NCBI GenBank assembly: GCA_025642065.1
Contig: JAODUP010000965.1
Coordinates: forward strand, 124,001 to 188,000
DNA length: 64,000 nucleotides
Reading direction: 5' to 3'
From: Paralvinella palmiformis
Taxonomy: Eukaryota > Annelida > Polychaeta > Terebellida > Alvinellidae
The position numbers were made by a program, and so were the translations under genes. Below, in pieces: positions 20,920 through 31,256 of this stretch. The notes beneath the pieces were generated by a model, which had not been told where the DNA came from, did no database searches, and worked only from the letters and a program-made list of their open reading frames with translations. Every line of letters begins with the position of its first letter. Position 1 is the first letter of the stretch.

Positions 20920-22182
20920 TGTTTAAAGTTAGACAGAATATACCCAGAGATGTAATAGACACACGGATTGACTACTGTAACAGATAATTCAAAATCATCT
21001 ATCACATCCAACACCAGTAAATCTGTATCCAAGAGATTAACCTGTTTACATGGTATCTCATCATCATAGAACTTCAAGGACTGAAACAGAACAATACCTT
21101 GTAAAATAATTACTTGAATCAAGTGCATACACAATGTGTAAACAGGTGTTTTCCTTTTTTTCAAGTTGGTTAAAGAATTTGATTTGATATACATTTAAGC
21201 TATGAATATCGAGAAGTATACCAATTAAAGCACATGAGTTGAACATTCAGGTGCTGGTAATCTTTTTTTTGTATTAAGATATGAAATGGGCTGACAAAAT
21301 TTCATGGACTTGATGCCTTAATGTTTCTTATTTAATTAATTTTATAATACCAATTTTCACCATTAATATTTATAAATATTAATTACCATCACATATGGCC
21401 CTGTCTCCTGTATAGGTCTCCTATCTGTTAATACCTTCCTCTTTGATTTCAGTGGATGCATGAGGTGGATTTGGTACATCAAAAATAGTTGGAATAGCAT
21501 TCTAGATAAGTTTATCTGTTGTCTGGTTCATAAATTTTGTTTCTGTGAAGTGCATGTCATACATTCTATAATTAGTATTCAAGTAATTTAAATCTTTCCT
21601 TATCATATATCTGAACGACAACAATTAATAATCCATCTTTTACTTCTGTCAATAGAAAAAAATACAAAATGAATGTTTCTACCACTAATTGAGGTATTTA
21701 ATAATTAATTTCTTAACATTTAAATTATAAATAGAAGTCCATATATATATATATATCAAGTACCAATTGCTTATGTTTAAAAATAAATATAGATGCAGGT
21801 GATCATATAAATACTCATGCAGCTACTTATAATTAATGTAAGTGTAATTAGGTAAAAATTATCTGATTACAGTAATGTAATTTTAGAAGTCCAATTATAT
21901 TATTAACAATAACAAAGTAAAATATACTCCGCCCATAACATCTTCAATGGCTCCAGTACATGTAACTGTAAGCCTATGTATATCTAGCATACCCATTTTG
22001 TGATTAATAGGTTTGATATTGTTCAATAAAATTTAATAAGATTTTGTCTGAAACAAATATAGATCTAGATAGATCTTGCTTGGGCCTACTGCTTGGGTCA
22101 TGTCAAGTAGGGGCGTGTCTACTTCAAATTGTTATGCTTATTTTTTAAATATCCTTTATTTTTAAAAAGCCAGATCATATCA
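20920..22182 (-). repeat. Inverted-repeat element, copy 2 (partner at 14890-16090)
   Basis: This is the better preserved copy of the inverted pair. On the minus strand its 3' part carries a plausible exon: an acceptor CTGTTTCAG at about 21090-21082, then SLKFYDDEIPCKQVNLLDTD and NPCVYYISGYILSNFKQF, ending at a stop near 20901. A Y-I-(S/A)-GYI/L motif of this type occurs towards the C-terminus of several DNA-transposase-related proteins, including P-element-like ones. I cannot assign the superfamily with confidence. An AT array and a CCCCTACTTGACATGAC block mark the outer part. Confidence 0.6.
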
Positions 22183-22255
22183 AAACTTTACACTAGCTTT
22201 CATTTCCTTTCCGGAATGTCTTTATTTGTGCATACTTTTCCTGTTACTGCCGCCG

Positions 22256-22369
22256 AAAATGGCGCAGAATGAACCAGTGCCATTAGGCGCCATTTTAACG
22301 AAGGGAGCTGTCCGTGACAATCTGCCTCCGGTCGCTAGGGCCTTGGCGCTCCATGAATTCAAAATGGCG
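22256..22369. promoter_or_regulatory. Cluster of three YY1-like motifs, possible promoter
   Basis: AAAATGGCG occurs at 22256-22264, its reverse complement CGCCATTTT at 22288-22296, and AAAATGGCG again at 22361-22369. All three lie within 115 bp of unusually GC-rich sequence. AANATGGCG is the core bound by YY1, often found at transcription starts of animal genes and of some transposons. The hAT-derived coding series begins about 430 bp downstream. The role is inferred. Confidence 0.4.
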
Positions 22370-22796
22370 TCCCATGTTAAAACGTGAAGTAACACGTCTT
22401 GTTATAAATAGTCTGATGGAACTATGTACGGTAACACCAGTGAAGGAATGTGTCTGTTCTGGGCGACATAAACGCTTTTCTTTTCTGATTTCTTTTCTGT
22501 TGATCGATTTCATGTAAACTGTTGAGTAATAATAAAATTTTGTATTCAGTGTCATGGAAAGTATTGTGTTACCTTAGACCACCTGATTTATATATAAATC
22601 CCTTATTTACGTATAATGCCCGATTTTCCGAGACCCTCCGATTTACATATAAATATCACACATTGGCATTTCCAAAAACTTAACATATATGGCCAATTGG
22701 AGAGCAGCTTTCTTCTAGCTTGGGTTTGTGATGTGATGCGTGCGCGTATCGTCTTTATTCATCTCATTGTCCCGCCACTCGAATTATAATAACAAA

Positions 22797-22925
22797 ATGA
22801 ATAAGTTAGATAACTGGCTTTTGAAAAGACCATCGCCAGCGGCGTCACTAGATGAGCCAGAGGAATATCGTAGGCCTTCCACACCAACTGCTGCACCGAA
22901 GGCAAAGAGAGCACGTGGCAAATGA
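22797..22925 (+). CDS. Short N-terminal exon-like ORF of hAT-derived gene
   Basis: An ATG at 22797 opens 42 codons starting MNKLDNWLLKRPSPAASLDE and ending in a basic KAKRARGK. This type of start (short amphipathic W-L--K then Pro/Ser and basic residues) is common in hAT and ZBED-like transposase proteins. A stop follows at once, and an AATAAA lies at about 23080. It could be a first exon using an internal donor, or the stop may be a decay product. Linkage to the exons at 23.8-26.0 kb is inferred from position and orientation. Confidence 0.35.
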   Translation: MNKLDNWLLKRPSPAASLDEPEEYRRPSTPTAAPKAKRARGK

Positions 22926-23221
22926 GGGTTCTAGGAGCCGTGGCAGAATGATTTTCCATGGGTTAAATAGGTATAACATAGTAGCATTGCCATATATAGA
23001 AAATACTATGCCAGTCACGTGGTCAATCACCGAATGACTGTATTCTAATATATCAATGTAATGTTGTAATTACACAGAAAATAAAGTAAATTTGAATTTG
23101 TAATTCTTGCATGCATGTTCAGCTGTTGAACCATATTTTATTCGTAAATAAATGCATTCTGATTGTTTCAAGCTTGTCCGGGCAAGTCTATTGTGAATCC
23201 ATGAGGGTTTGGAGGTAATGG

Positions 23222-23420
23222 TGGGATAGTGCAGTGGCGGCCGTGCTGTAAACTCTGGTGACTTAGTTCAATTCCTGATCCACAAGTGTGTCCTTTCCCG
23301 TGATTTCTTGCAAAAACTGTTTCATTGCCTTGGTCTGGTTATTTCAACATGGGGGGAATGACTGCTAATGGGTTTTTTTCCGTTTTAATTGATGTTTTTT
23401 GGACCTTGGCACCTCATCAT
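23222..23420 (+). repeat. Possible tRNA-like SINE, unassigned family
   Basis: GATAGTGCAGTGGCGG followed 35 bp later by GGTGACTTAGTTCAATTCC resembles pol III A and B boxes, then a unique body. Only this copy was noticed in the window, so the family assignment is tentative. The segment has no coding frame. Confidence 0.3.
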
Positions 23421-23788
23421 GCAGCATTTATATTTACTGCGTGAGATTCCTTTATTATTTGCAATTTTTTCCAATATATCTAAAGAGTTATTTCGTCATC
23501 TTTCCATTGCATAGATCCAGATGGCCTGGGGATTATGTAAAGAACATGCAGAGCTAAGAGGGCAAGGGAGGAATATATTGACAAATAACTATTCATTTTA
23601 TTTCTAAAATTCTATTATCCTTGTTGCAGGGCTGACTGTTTAATTTATCTGATGTCCTTTATCCACATAATTTCTCATTGAATTTATTAATTAATAAAAT
23701 ATTCTAAGGGTTGATTAGGGGCCATGGGGCAATTCTTAATTCAAGAGCTACTGGAGTATTAAGACTGTTTTCATGTTTATTTTTCAGG

Positions 23789-25999
23789 TACGATGGAGAG
23801 CGAGATGGAATGCTGTGTAGTCAATGTACAGAATATGCCAGTAACCTTCGATCAGACAGTCCATCAGCAGCAAGATACAAAGGGGCCTGGGTTAAGGAAG
23901 TAGTAACGGGATGGGACAATGTAAAAAATAAACTTATAAAGCATGACAAGTCAGAACTTCACTTAACTGCTGAAAGCATAATGCAGGCTACTAAGCAGAC
24001 ACAGGCTAAGGGAAATGTCCTCAATGTTGCTACAGTGGGAATGAATGCGGCCAAGCTAAAACAAGCAATGTCAAATAGAAAGTCAATCATTATGCTAATC
24101 TGTGTTGTGTTCCACCTTTGTGTGAAAAAACAGGCTATCTATGCAGACAATGTTGAGAGCACTTTAGAATTGCTCACTGAAAATGGTGAAGATGGCTAAA
24201 AAGATTTATGGAAGAGTATATTTTTGTAATAATCAAATGGATTGAGGATCCATTGCTGGACAGCCTATCACAAAGTGAAATGTTTACTCTAATGGCGGAT
24301 GAGTCGACGGACATAGGAACAATAGAGGAGATGAGTATTTGTGCTAGGTGGTTCACCGCAGCCGGTAAGATTGAGGAACATTTGCTTGGGTTGGTACCAT
24401 TAAAATCAGGCAATGCACAGACAGTTGCTAACGAGCTGATTGAAAGAAAGGAATCCAGGATAACAAGATGAAAGGATAAGGTTATGATGGGGCATCGATG
24501 ATGTCTGATAAAAAATCAGCAAAGATTCGAGGTCCACTGCTCTCTGAAGGTCCTGTATGTGCACTGCCATGCCCACATTATACACCTTGCATTAGTTGAT
24601 AGTTCACTGCATGTCCCCCAAGTGAAATCTGTAATAAGCACAATGATGGCTATTTGGAATACATTTCATTACATCCCTAAAAAGGCCGAAAACTTAAGGA
24701 CATCCTATCTATGTTGAACTACCCTCAGTTAAAGATGGTTAAACCCAGTGACACAAGATGGGCTGCTTATGAAAGATGTGTCAGCTCAGTTCGAAAATCC
24801 CTCAAGCCTCTGGTTGAAACGTTTGAGCATCTGCATACAGAAACTCATAAGTAATCAGAACCACTAGTTTTTAATAGGAAATTAATGTGTTCCTCACTGC
24901 TGGTACTATACAGTTAAGCTTGAATAGATAAATAAAAGTACCTAGTGTCAAAAGTGTTAAAACATAGAATTTCTGCCTTACAGTGTTTATTAGTTGGCAC
25001 TTGAGTGAGAAATATAGTATTCATACAGATGGGTTTAGAAATGTTAGAGATGAATTCCTTGTTTTCTTACAGGTGAATCAGAACCCTTGGTAATGCATGT
25101 CTGATGAAGAAATACAGTTTTGTGGCAGGTGTACTATTGCTGTGTGATGTGCTACCTCACGTGGTGAGATTAAGCAAGCTCCTCCAGTCCAAAGACCTTG
25201 ACGTCGCGTTTGTACAGGCAAAGTTGACCCATTGCCTTTCTTCTATTCAGGCTGTGAGGAACAACATAGCAGATGGAGTTGGTGAGAGCTTCAGTGCAGT
25301 AGCAGCAGAATGCCAAGATATCGGTATCCAGGTGTCAGCAGATGATCAAGAGAACTTCCTTCACAGAACAGGAGAGATTCTTCTTGGCCATTGTGTTTCA
25401 TATGGTTGGTACAACAGACAGCAGGATAACTTATTTTTTTCTCACCCCAGCAATGTGTAATGAAAGGTTGTAAACCTACAATATCACCCTTCTTACGTTT
25501 CTGCAGGCAATGTTAGTAATGTTGATTGCACATATGCTGTTTCTAATCTTTCAGATTTTTTTCAGGCAGAGCCATAGCAGCAGCCGTTCATCCATCTTCC
25601 TTTCACAGTTTCAGGGTACCAAAACAGACTACAGACAACATTTTTTAACCATATAATAATATTTTTTAATGTTCTTACAGGACTTATTTCCTATTTCAGG
25701 TTACCCTTACCTTGATGCAGAACATAGGCGATTTGAAGATGCTGTTGGAGTAATTACTGCTAGTTCCATATTCAACCCCAAAGACCTCCCTCAGGTTATG
25801 GGAAGCAGAAGCTTGAAGTCCTCATCTCATTTTATGGTGTGGAGATAACTATAACCTTTGGGGAGATCACTGCAACTGCCCCTCTGTATATTGAAAGTGC
25901 CAAGGCTAGAGTCGAGTGGCAAGCGTTTAAATTTGTCATGTCATCAGAATACCAGGACTGTGATGCCCAGGCTATGCTAGGTAGCCTGCTGAAACACCT
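23789..25999 (+). pseudogene. hAT-derived transposase-like gene (ZNF862/C17orf113 type), decayed
   Basis: Homologous pieces occur in order on one strand. At 23789-24199, following an acceptor TTTTTCAG, the frame gives RYDGERDGMLCSQCTEYA (zinc-finger-like CxxC) and KNKLIKHDKSELHLTAES. At 24208-24471 it gives ADESTDIGTIEEMSICARW, the hAT catalytic DES-D block. At 24540-24850 come CHAHI-HLALVDSSLHVPQ and MVKPSDTRWAAYERCVSSV (DTRW motif). At 25104-25460 there is LLLCDVLPHVVRLSKLLQSK, and at 25700-25999 RRFEDAVGVITASSIFNP. Frames change several times and the dimerisation domain is missing. Acceptor-like TTTCTTACAG (25072) and TATTTCAG (25692) precede two blocks, suggesting introns. It resembles domesticated hAT genes, but frame breaks within blocks argue for a relic. 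Confidence 0.7.
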
Positions 26000-26370
26000 G
26001 CTGCCAAGGTAATGTATCCAAACATACTCTTCCTGATTCAAGCCACCCTCACACTCTCAGCCTACAGCTATATAAGTCTATCAACGAGGAGTACGTTGTA
26101 CTTTAGAATGTGACTATCGTGTAAGTTTCTTAAACTATTTGGAGTCTCATTACTGATCCGATGTTAGGAAAATGCGAAATATAGGAAAGTTAATTGATTT
26201 GTCATTTATGGAATCTGATTGGTGTACTTACATTACTCGTATTTATTTATTTATTCAAAATATTTACACAAGATTACCGATGTATTTCGCACATATAAGG
26301 TTTTTACTCAATCGTAACGTACTTGCACATTATAGTAATCATGTGTCTGTTACACGTGTAAGTCAGATAT

Positions 26371-26588
26371 TAGAAATGCGTCGTCTCTTCAAAATTTTAA
26401 AACTTCTAAAAATACACCTGTTCAAGATCGCTTTCACAGATAAATAATTATTATCTTTTAAATCATTCCAGGGTTTTTACAGACATTATTTGGGGTATTA
26501 TTATATTACATATTATTTGTACAGCCTTTGAATAGCTCCTGCTAGTAAGGGTGCTTTATTAAATATACATTATTATTATTATTAAGTC
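26371..26588 (+). pseudogene. LINE-1e 3' end only
   Basis: This short 5'-truncated copy starts at ATATTAGAAATGCGTCGTC, near the ORF2 C-terminus. It ends with the family's TTTATTAAATATACATTATT tail. Truncation this close to the 3' end is usual for target-primed LINE insertion. It shows the same stop (ACAGATAAATAATT) as the other LINE-1 copies. Confidence 0.88.
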
Positions 26589-27034
26589 GGATATAATGGT
26601 TTTTAACTGTCATATGATCATATTTCTACTTAGACAAGAACACGTTAAGTTCGACGCTCAATTATTAAGTGATTATTAATCCTCAAACTGATGATCGAGC
26701 GTACCATATATGTCTATAGCTCTTTGTAAAGTGATGGCCCATTGTTTTATTAATATTATAGAAATATATTAAAATAAATTAATAATTTCTCTAATTAACA
26801 ATATCCGTTAGATTGCAACCTTTCACATATACCCATAATTACATATTCAAATATTAATTCAAACAAAGTTGGTATGATTAATGCCATGTATGGATTTAGT
26901 TATCTCAAGTTATTTGACTAAATATATCATCTAATACCAGCGAGTTAGGTGTCTGTTTGTATGTAGAGTGTATCTGTCAGCCGGCCCAATTATAAGTGTG
27001 TAATCCGTTACTGACCTTTCATAGTTCAAGGTCT

Positions 27035-27300
27035 TCTTCCTATTAAATGCCTGATATCACAGGGGTCAGATAGGACCACACTGGGATACACACCGAGCCA
27101 TGGACTGCTCTGTACATCATCGTCGCCTTGACACGACGCTCTGCTAGTGACTCCCATCCAAGTTGTGTCATCATCTGTGTGACGCTACTGGTTCTCTGGA
27201 AGTCTTGGTAGACAAATCTAGCAGAGTGGCGTTGGGTCTTCTCAGGGTAGTCAATGTCTTTCTGGGTGTGAGGGTCCCAAATAGTGCTGGCGTACCCCAT
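27035..27300 (-). pseudogene. LINE-3 reverse transcriptase C-terminal fragment
   Basis: The frame reads MGYASTIWDPHTQKDIDYPE, then QRHSARFVYQDFQRTSSVTQ and LGWESLAERRVKATMMYRAV. The YA--IWDPHT---I---E--QR--ARFV--D series is a standard C-terminal signature of LINE reverse transcriptases of a family different from LINE-1 and LINE-2. No upstream catalytic domain was seen. Confidence 0.82.
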
Positions 27301-27340
27301 GATAGGTCAGTTGCCTGCGAGTGTTTCATCACACACATAA

Positions 27341-27388
27341 ATAATTACCACATTAATCAGGTGTATACCAAATGATACGTAATGGCGT
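27341..27388. repeat. 48-bp direct repeat, left copy
   Basis: ATAATTACCACATTAATCAG and the following GTGTATAC...AATGGCGT match 30251-30298 with a few substitutions, in the same orientation. The two copies bracket the Gypsy relic. They may be remnants of its long terminal repeats, but full LTRs were not recognised. Confidence 0.7.
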
Positions 27389-27520
27389 CAACACTTTAGT
27401 TTTTATAACAGAAACATATAAAAATGTTATGTATTATATAAAATGTAACTCTTCTCTAAAAGATAATGATGGTTGTCACTAAATATTAGAAACGAAGTTG
27501 AACTATCACTGTGATATATA

Positions 27521-27751
27521 GTGGATAATGATACCCGGGTATTATTATGACCCTACAGGGTTATCATTAATACAAACACACTGAACAAAGAACTCAACTG
27601 GGTATATAGTTGATAATGATACCAGGGTATTAGTATGACCCCACAGGGTTATCATTAATACAAACACACTGAACAAAGAACTTAACTGGGTATATAGTCT
27701 TTAAAATGATGGGGTTATCTTATACAAACACACTGAACAAGTTAACTGGGT
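27521..27751. repeat. 88-bp tandem repeat, about 2.6 units
   Basis: Units start at 27521, 27609 and 27697. Each contains AATACAAACACACTGAACAA, then AACTGGGTATATAG. Within each unit CAGGGTTATCATTA partly mirrors GATAATGATACC, so the repeat has local dyad symmetry. It lies just beyond the 3' end of the Gypsy integrase frame and may belong to that element's terminal region. Confidence 0.85.
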
Positions 27752-28935
27752 TTTTTTAAAATGATTCTTGGAACGTTGTTCATTCTGTTCAATAGCAAGC
27801 TCTCTGTCGGACACTGGTAATTCCATGTTAGTAAACTGATCTCTTTGGAACACCTCTCTGGCTGACAGTCTATGACTGCGTATGCGTAAATTCAAGTGTG
27901 ACAAGATGATCGAAAACTGAAACTGTGTTATTGATCCACTTGTGGGATCATGTCGTAGAATCTCACACTCCAATTCCTGAATAGCCTTTTCTGCAACAGG
28001 GTTTTTGTTAATGTTCGTTCTTCACACGTCCTATCTCAATACAAATATGATGTTCTCTGAGGAGGCTGTCATCAACTAATGCTACAAATTCAGGTGCAGC
28101 ATCAGTGCGCGCAACAGCGAAAGGGCCATCTATTGGATGGAGGTCCATATATAATGATATCAGGGTCTCCTTTAAACAGTTCCACTTCTCACTCTCTATA
28201 ATCTGGGCCTTCGTATAAGACGTAATGGTTTCACATACAATGAGAATGATTTGGCGCTCAATACGTAGTACATCGGCTGCAAAGGAAACACCAACAGCAG
28301 CTGGGGGATCCAAAGATGACTGCTCTTGAAGGAATCATGGTGAGGATCGTAAAGAAGCACATTGGTGACAGGCTGCCTGATCCATATCAAGAGCGTAAAA
28401 GTATCGGCTGACAACGCACTTTAGTTGATGAGAGGATGGATGAGTAAGTTTGAGATGAAGAGCCATGAGTAAGCCATCCAGGACTTGTCGTGGAACAATA
28501 ATACATTCCCTGGATGAGGCTAAACTTTGTTCACCTCATACAATTAACAACCCATCTTTAGCTTTTTTGATGGTCTGGTCCCTGTGACAAATGGGCGTGT
28601 GTGCTCCATAAGTCAGTACATTCCTGCTGAGTTACTATCCAGGCTGATCGACTGGTAGAAGGAAGGCGTTTCTCTCCAGAGATGATGTCATCAACTGCTA
28701 CGTGCGGTACTACACTGTCCTCTGTCATGTTAACGAATGGACATATTTGACAATTTGGACTATCACATTCAAGGGCATTGCGACTTGAGAAATCGGAAGG
28801 GACATTAGCTGATCCAGCAAGATGACGTTTAGATACCTTAAATCGACTGGCTGTAGCTTATTGTATGTCTGTACACATGGATACTGGATGGTGAGATTGT
28901 ATAATACAGGGACTAAAACGTTTAATACCTGCAGC
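27701..28935 (-). pseudogene. Gypsy-type relic: RNase H end and integrase
   Basis: On the minus strand, degenerate frames run in the expected order. First come the C-terminal end of the RNase H/connection region with a C-x4-C-x2-C-like cluster, a linker containing [10 protein letters not shown], and HPSSHQLK with a downstream H/C pair (the integrase zinc finger). Then comes an integrase core frame (28313-28008) with a possible catalytic Asp in ARTDAAPEF, and a C-terminal frame (27973-27701) containing VAEKAIQELE and LNLRIRSHRLSAREV. Stops and shifts separate them. It is a dead endogenous Ty3/Gypsy-like element. The reverse transcriptase is absent upstream of 28935. Confidence 0.75.
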
Positions 28936-28940
28936 AATGT

Positions 28941-29228
28941 CTAATGCCTCAACTTCACATGGAAGCCAAGTAACTTTGCACTAAAAAACCCATCCAATGA
29001 TGGTTTGTCATCATGCACAACGTATAATGTGGCGCCAGTTCCTCTATTCTTTACAGCTAAATGAATCATGTTGGTGTCAGCTCCAGTGTCTAGTGTGACC
29101 TGAATGGCATGTGGACCATAATACACATTCATGTAAGGAGACTGTTTGAGCTGAACCATCCTGTTGATAGTTGGAGGAGGGTCAAGTAGAGATCTCATCA
29201 TCGTCATTATCTTCATCAAATGCCGCAA
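28941..29228 (-). pseudogene. Gypsy-type aspartic protease fragment
   Basis: The frame reads SPYMNVYYGPHAIQVTLDTG, followed by ADTNMIHLAVK. DTGAD is the catalytic motif of retropepsin-type proteases, and the upstream YGPH pattern is usual for this Gypsy group. After the active site the frame passes into [20 protein letters not shown] and stops at 28941. The next recognisable sequence is already the end of RNase H. Confidence 0.78.
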
Positions 29229-29301
29229 TTTGACGTACTTTAGTCAGATATTTATAATCATCATCTGGTAAATACTGACAGCGAGTAAGGAAATGTTTAG
29301 A

Positions 29302-29870
29302 TTAACGACCTACTTGCTTACGTAATGGACAAGATTTGTTACTCAAATGTTGTCTTGAGGACTTATGTGGATAATTACTGTTATTGTTCCTACTAGGAGT
29401 GTATTGGTTTATAGACTTAAACACACGGGTATCTGTTGTCAGTTGAACTTCATCAAGTTGAGTATCCTTAGCCTGACTAATCTCAAGTTTGATTGATGCC
29501 AAAGTGCAGGAACTAAGCTCTGTGTCGTATTGTTGCTTCACTAAACAAGATAGATCCTTATGAAGTAAATGGAGCCAGGTGAGAATAATCATGTTTTCGA
29601 GTGTAGGAGAAAGTTCTTCATCTTCTGTAATGGCTTCACCATGATGTGTTATACCGCCAGCTGTTGTGAGTAGATTATCATCCACAAATGCCATTAGTCG
29701 CTGGAATAGGTCCTCTGCACGTTCACCAGGCTCAAGTTTTATGTCACATAGGTCAACGAAATGTCCGCCAGTATCCATAGAGGTAGAGCTCTTTATGAGT
29801 TGGTTGCGTGAACTAACCGGGCTGAAATTTGCCACCTGACCAAGCATTAGTTCTAACATAGTGACCTTTT
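29302..29870 (-). pseudogene. Gypsy-type gag-like fragment
   Basis: This is a single open frame of about 185 codons. It contains LEPGERAEDLFQRLMAFVDD and SPTLENMIILTWLHLLHKDL, and ends in a basic SNKSCPLRKQVGR region. The pattern (ER-EDL--RL---V-DNL; L-HPDL-KLVKQ-like) matches gag-type proteins of invertebrate Gypsy elements. The usual CCHC knuckle is not clear. The first part (SSTSMD) switches abruptly to TGGHFVDL, suggesting an internal deletion. Confidence 0.65.
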
Positions 29871-29879
29871 GCTGAGCAG

Positions 29880-30747
29880 TTTTACGACGAGTGGCGACGA
29901 CATTATCCCGTCATCAATAAAACCCAGGGTTGGATTCGCCTTGGTTTTCTTTTGCCAGGTCACCCCGTCTACTAAAAATGGGGCAAATTGTTCATCTAAA
30001 GCTAATGTATATTGTAAGTTCTGTTTCCAATGAGTTAACAGTCTCTACTGCCCTACTGCCATTATTGCAGAGTAATTCTCCTCACACGTTACGTATACAA
30101 GACAATACGTCTCCACAACACACTTTAGTGAATGTTATTACCAGAAGTCAACCACCACGCCAGTAAATAACAACAAACTTGTGGAATGTGGAAGAATTGT
30201 ATTCATGCACGACTGAGCGATGATACAAAAAGGGCCGAAGTAAGGTTAAGATAATTACCACATTAATCAGGTGTATACTGAGTGATACCTAATGGCGTAC
30301 AGGGTTTGGTTTAATTATTATCTTTGACGTGTATTCTATAACTGATAACCAACGTTTCAAGTTTAATTATTCACTGACAAGTTTATTAAACTTAGAGGAA
30401 CCTTTGAGAGCAATTTTAATGAAGACTGAGATCCTGGTCGAGGAGCCCCAGATCCGGGATCTTTTCATGTTGAGGGGTTACTCTTGTGTTTATGGGAAGT
30501 AAATTATGAAGGGGCAAAAACAAACACAATTAAACGAATAACGGTGTACTATGTATGAACCCAAAAAGTTATATAACAAGCATATGATAATATAATTTAA
30601 ATTTGACCAAGAAACCTTTGGAGTAAAAAAATACTCGACACATTTTACTTTACAGTTTGCGTATTCTAAGCGGGCTGTGAATGACAACAACTCGACACGT
30701 TGACCTACTTAAAACTACTAAAATTAGACATCTGAAACACGGAAATT
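29880..30747. other. Right flank of Gypsy relic, with 48-bp repeat
   Basis: No gene was recognised. A 48-bp sequence at 30251-30298 repeats 27341-27388 in direct orientation. A plus-strand frame at 29930-30166 is the opposite strand of gag-flanking sequence. The rest is unremarkable AT-rich DNA. Confidence 0.45.
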
Positions 30748-30759
30748 GAAACAGATTAC

Positions 30760-30962
30760 AGGCGCCTCCGTGTTCTAACCGGTAGCGTGTTGGATCACAG
30801 ATCACTACTACCCGAGTTCGAACCTCGCCGTGGGCATATATGAAGGGTGTTTCATCTTTGACTCCACTTCATTACCTCTGGAGGCTGCTCGGCCCATTTA
30901 GCCTAGTATGTGCACAAAAGTGGCCCTAAAACATCATGGAATCATCATCAATAATCATCACA
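30760..30962 (+). repeat. SINE-A copy with 11-bp target duplication
   Basis: This is a full SINE with head GCGCCTCCGTGTTCTAACCG, a good B-box GAGTTCGAACCTC, a body with TTTCATCTTTGACTCCAC, and a tail of ATC/ATA units. Flanking GAAACAGATTA repeats lie at 30748-30758 and 30963-30973. It is one of the best copies for defining the family. Confidence 0.92.
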
Positions 30963-31256
30963 GAAACAGATTATGGGATGACTATCAAAGATGTCGTATA
31001 TATCCACCATATTGTTGGATAGATGTAGTATAATTACTTATTTTTGCATTGAAATGTTTTTGGTAGCCTAGTTTATTATATATATATATATATTAATTAT
31101 CATAAGGTATATAGTCATTAGTTATTAATTAATCCTTTATATGTCTGTATATTTGTGATATTGGATTCTGGAAAGTATAAAGTTAAATATTTCACTTTTT
31201 GTCTTTAATTAATTCTTTGCATAATTACTTCAATAAGATGTTTTTAAATGTTGCTA

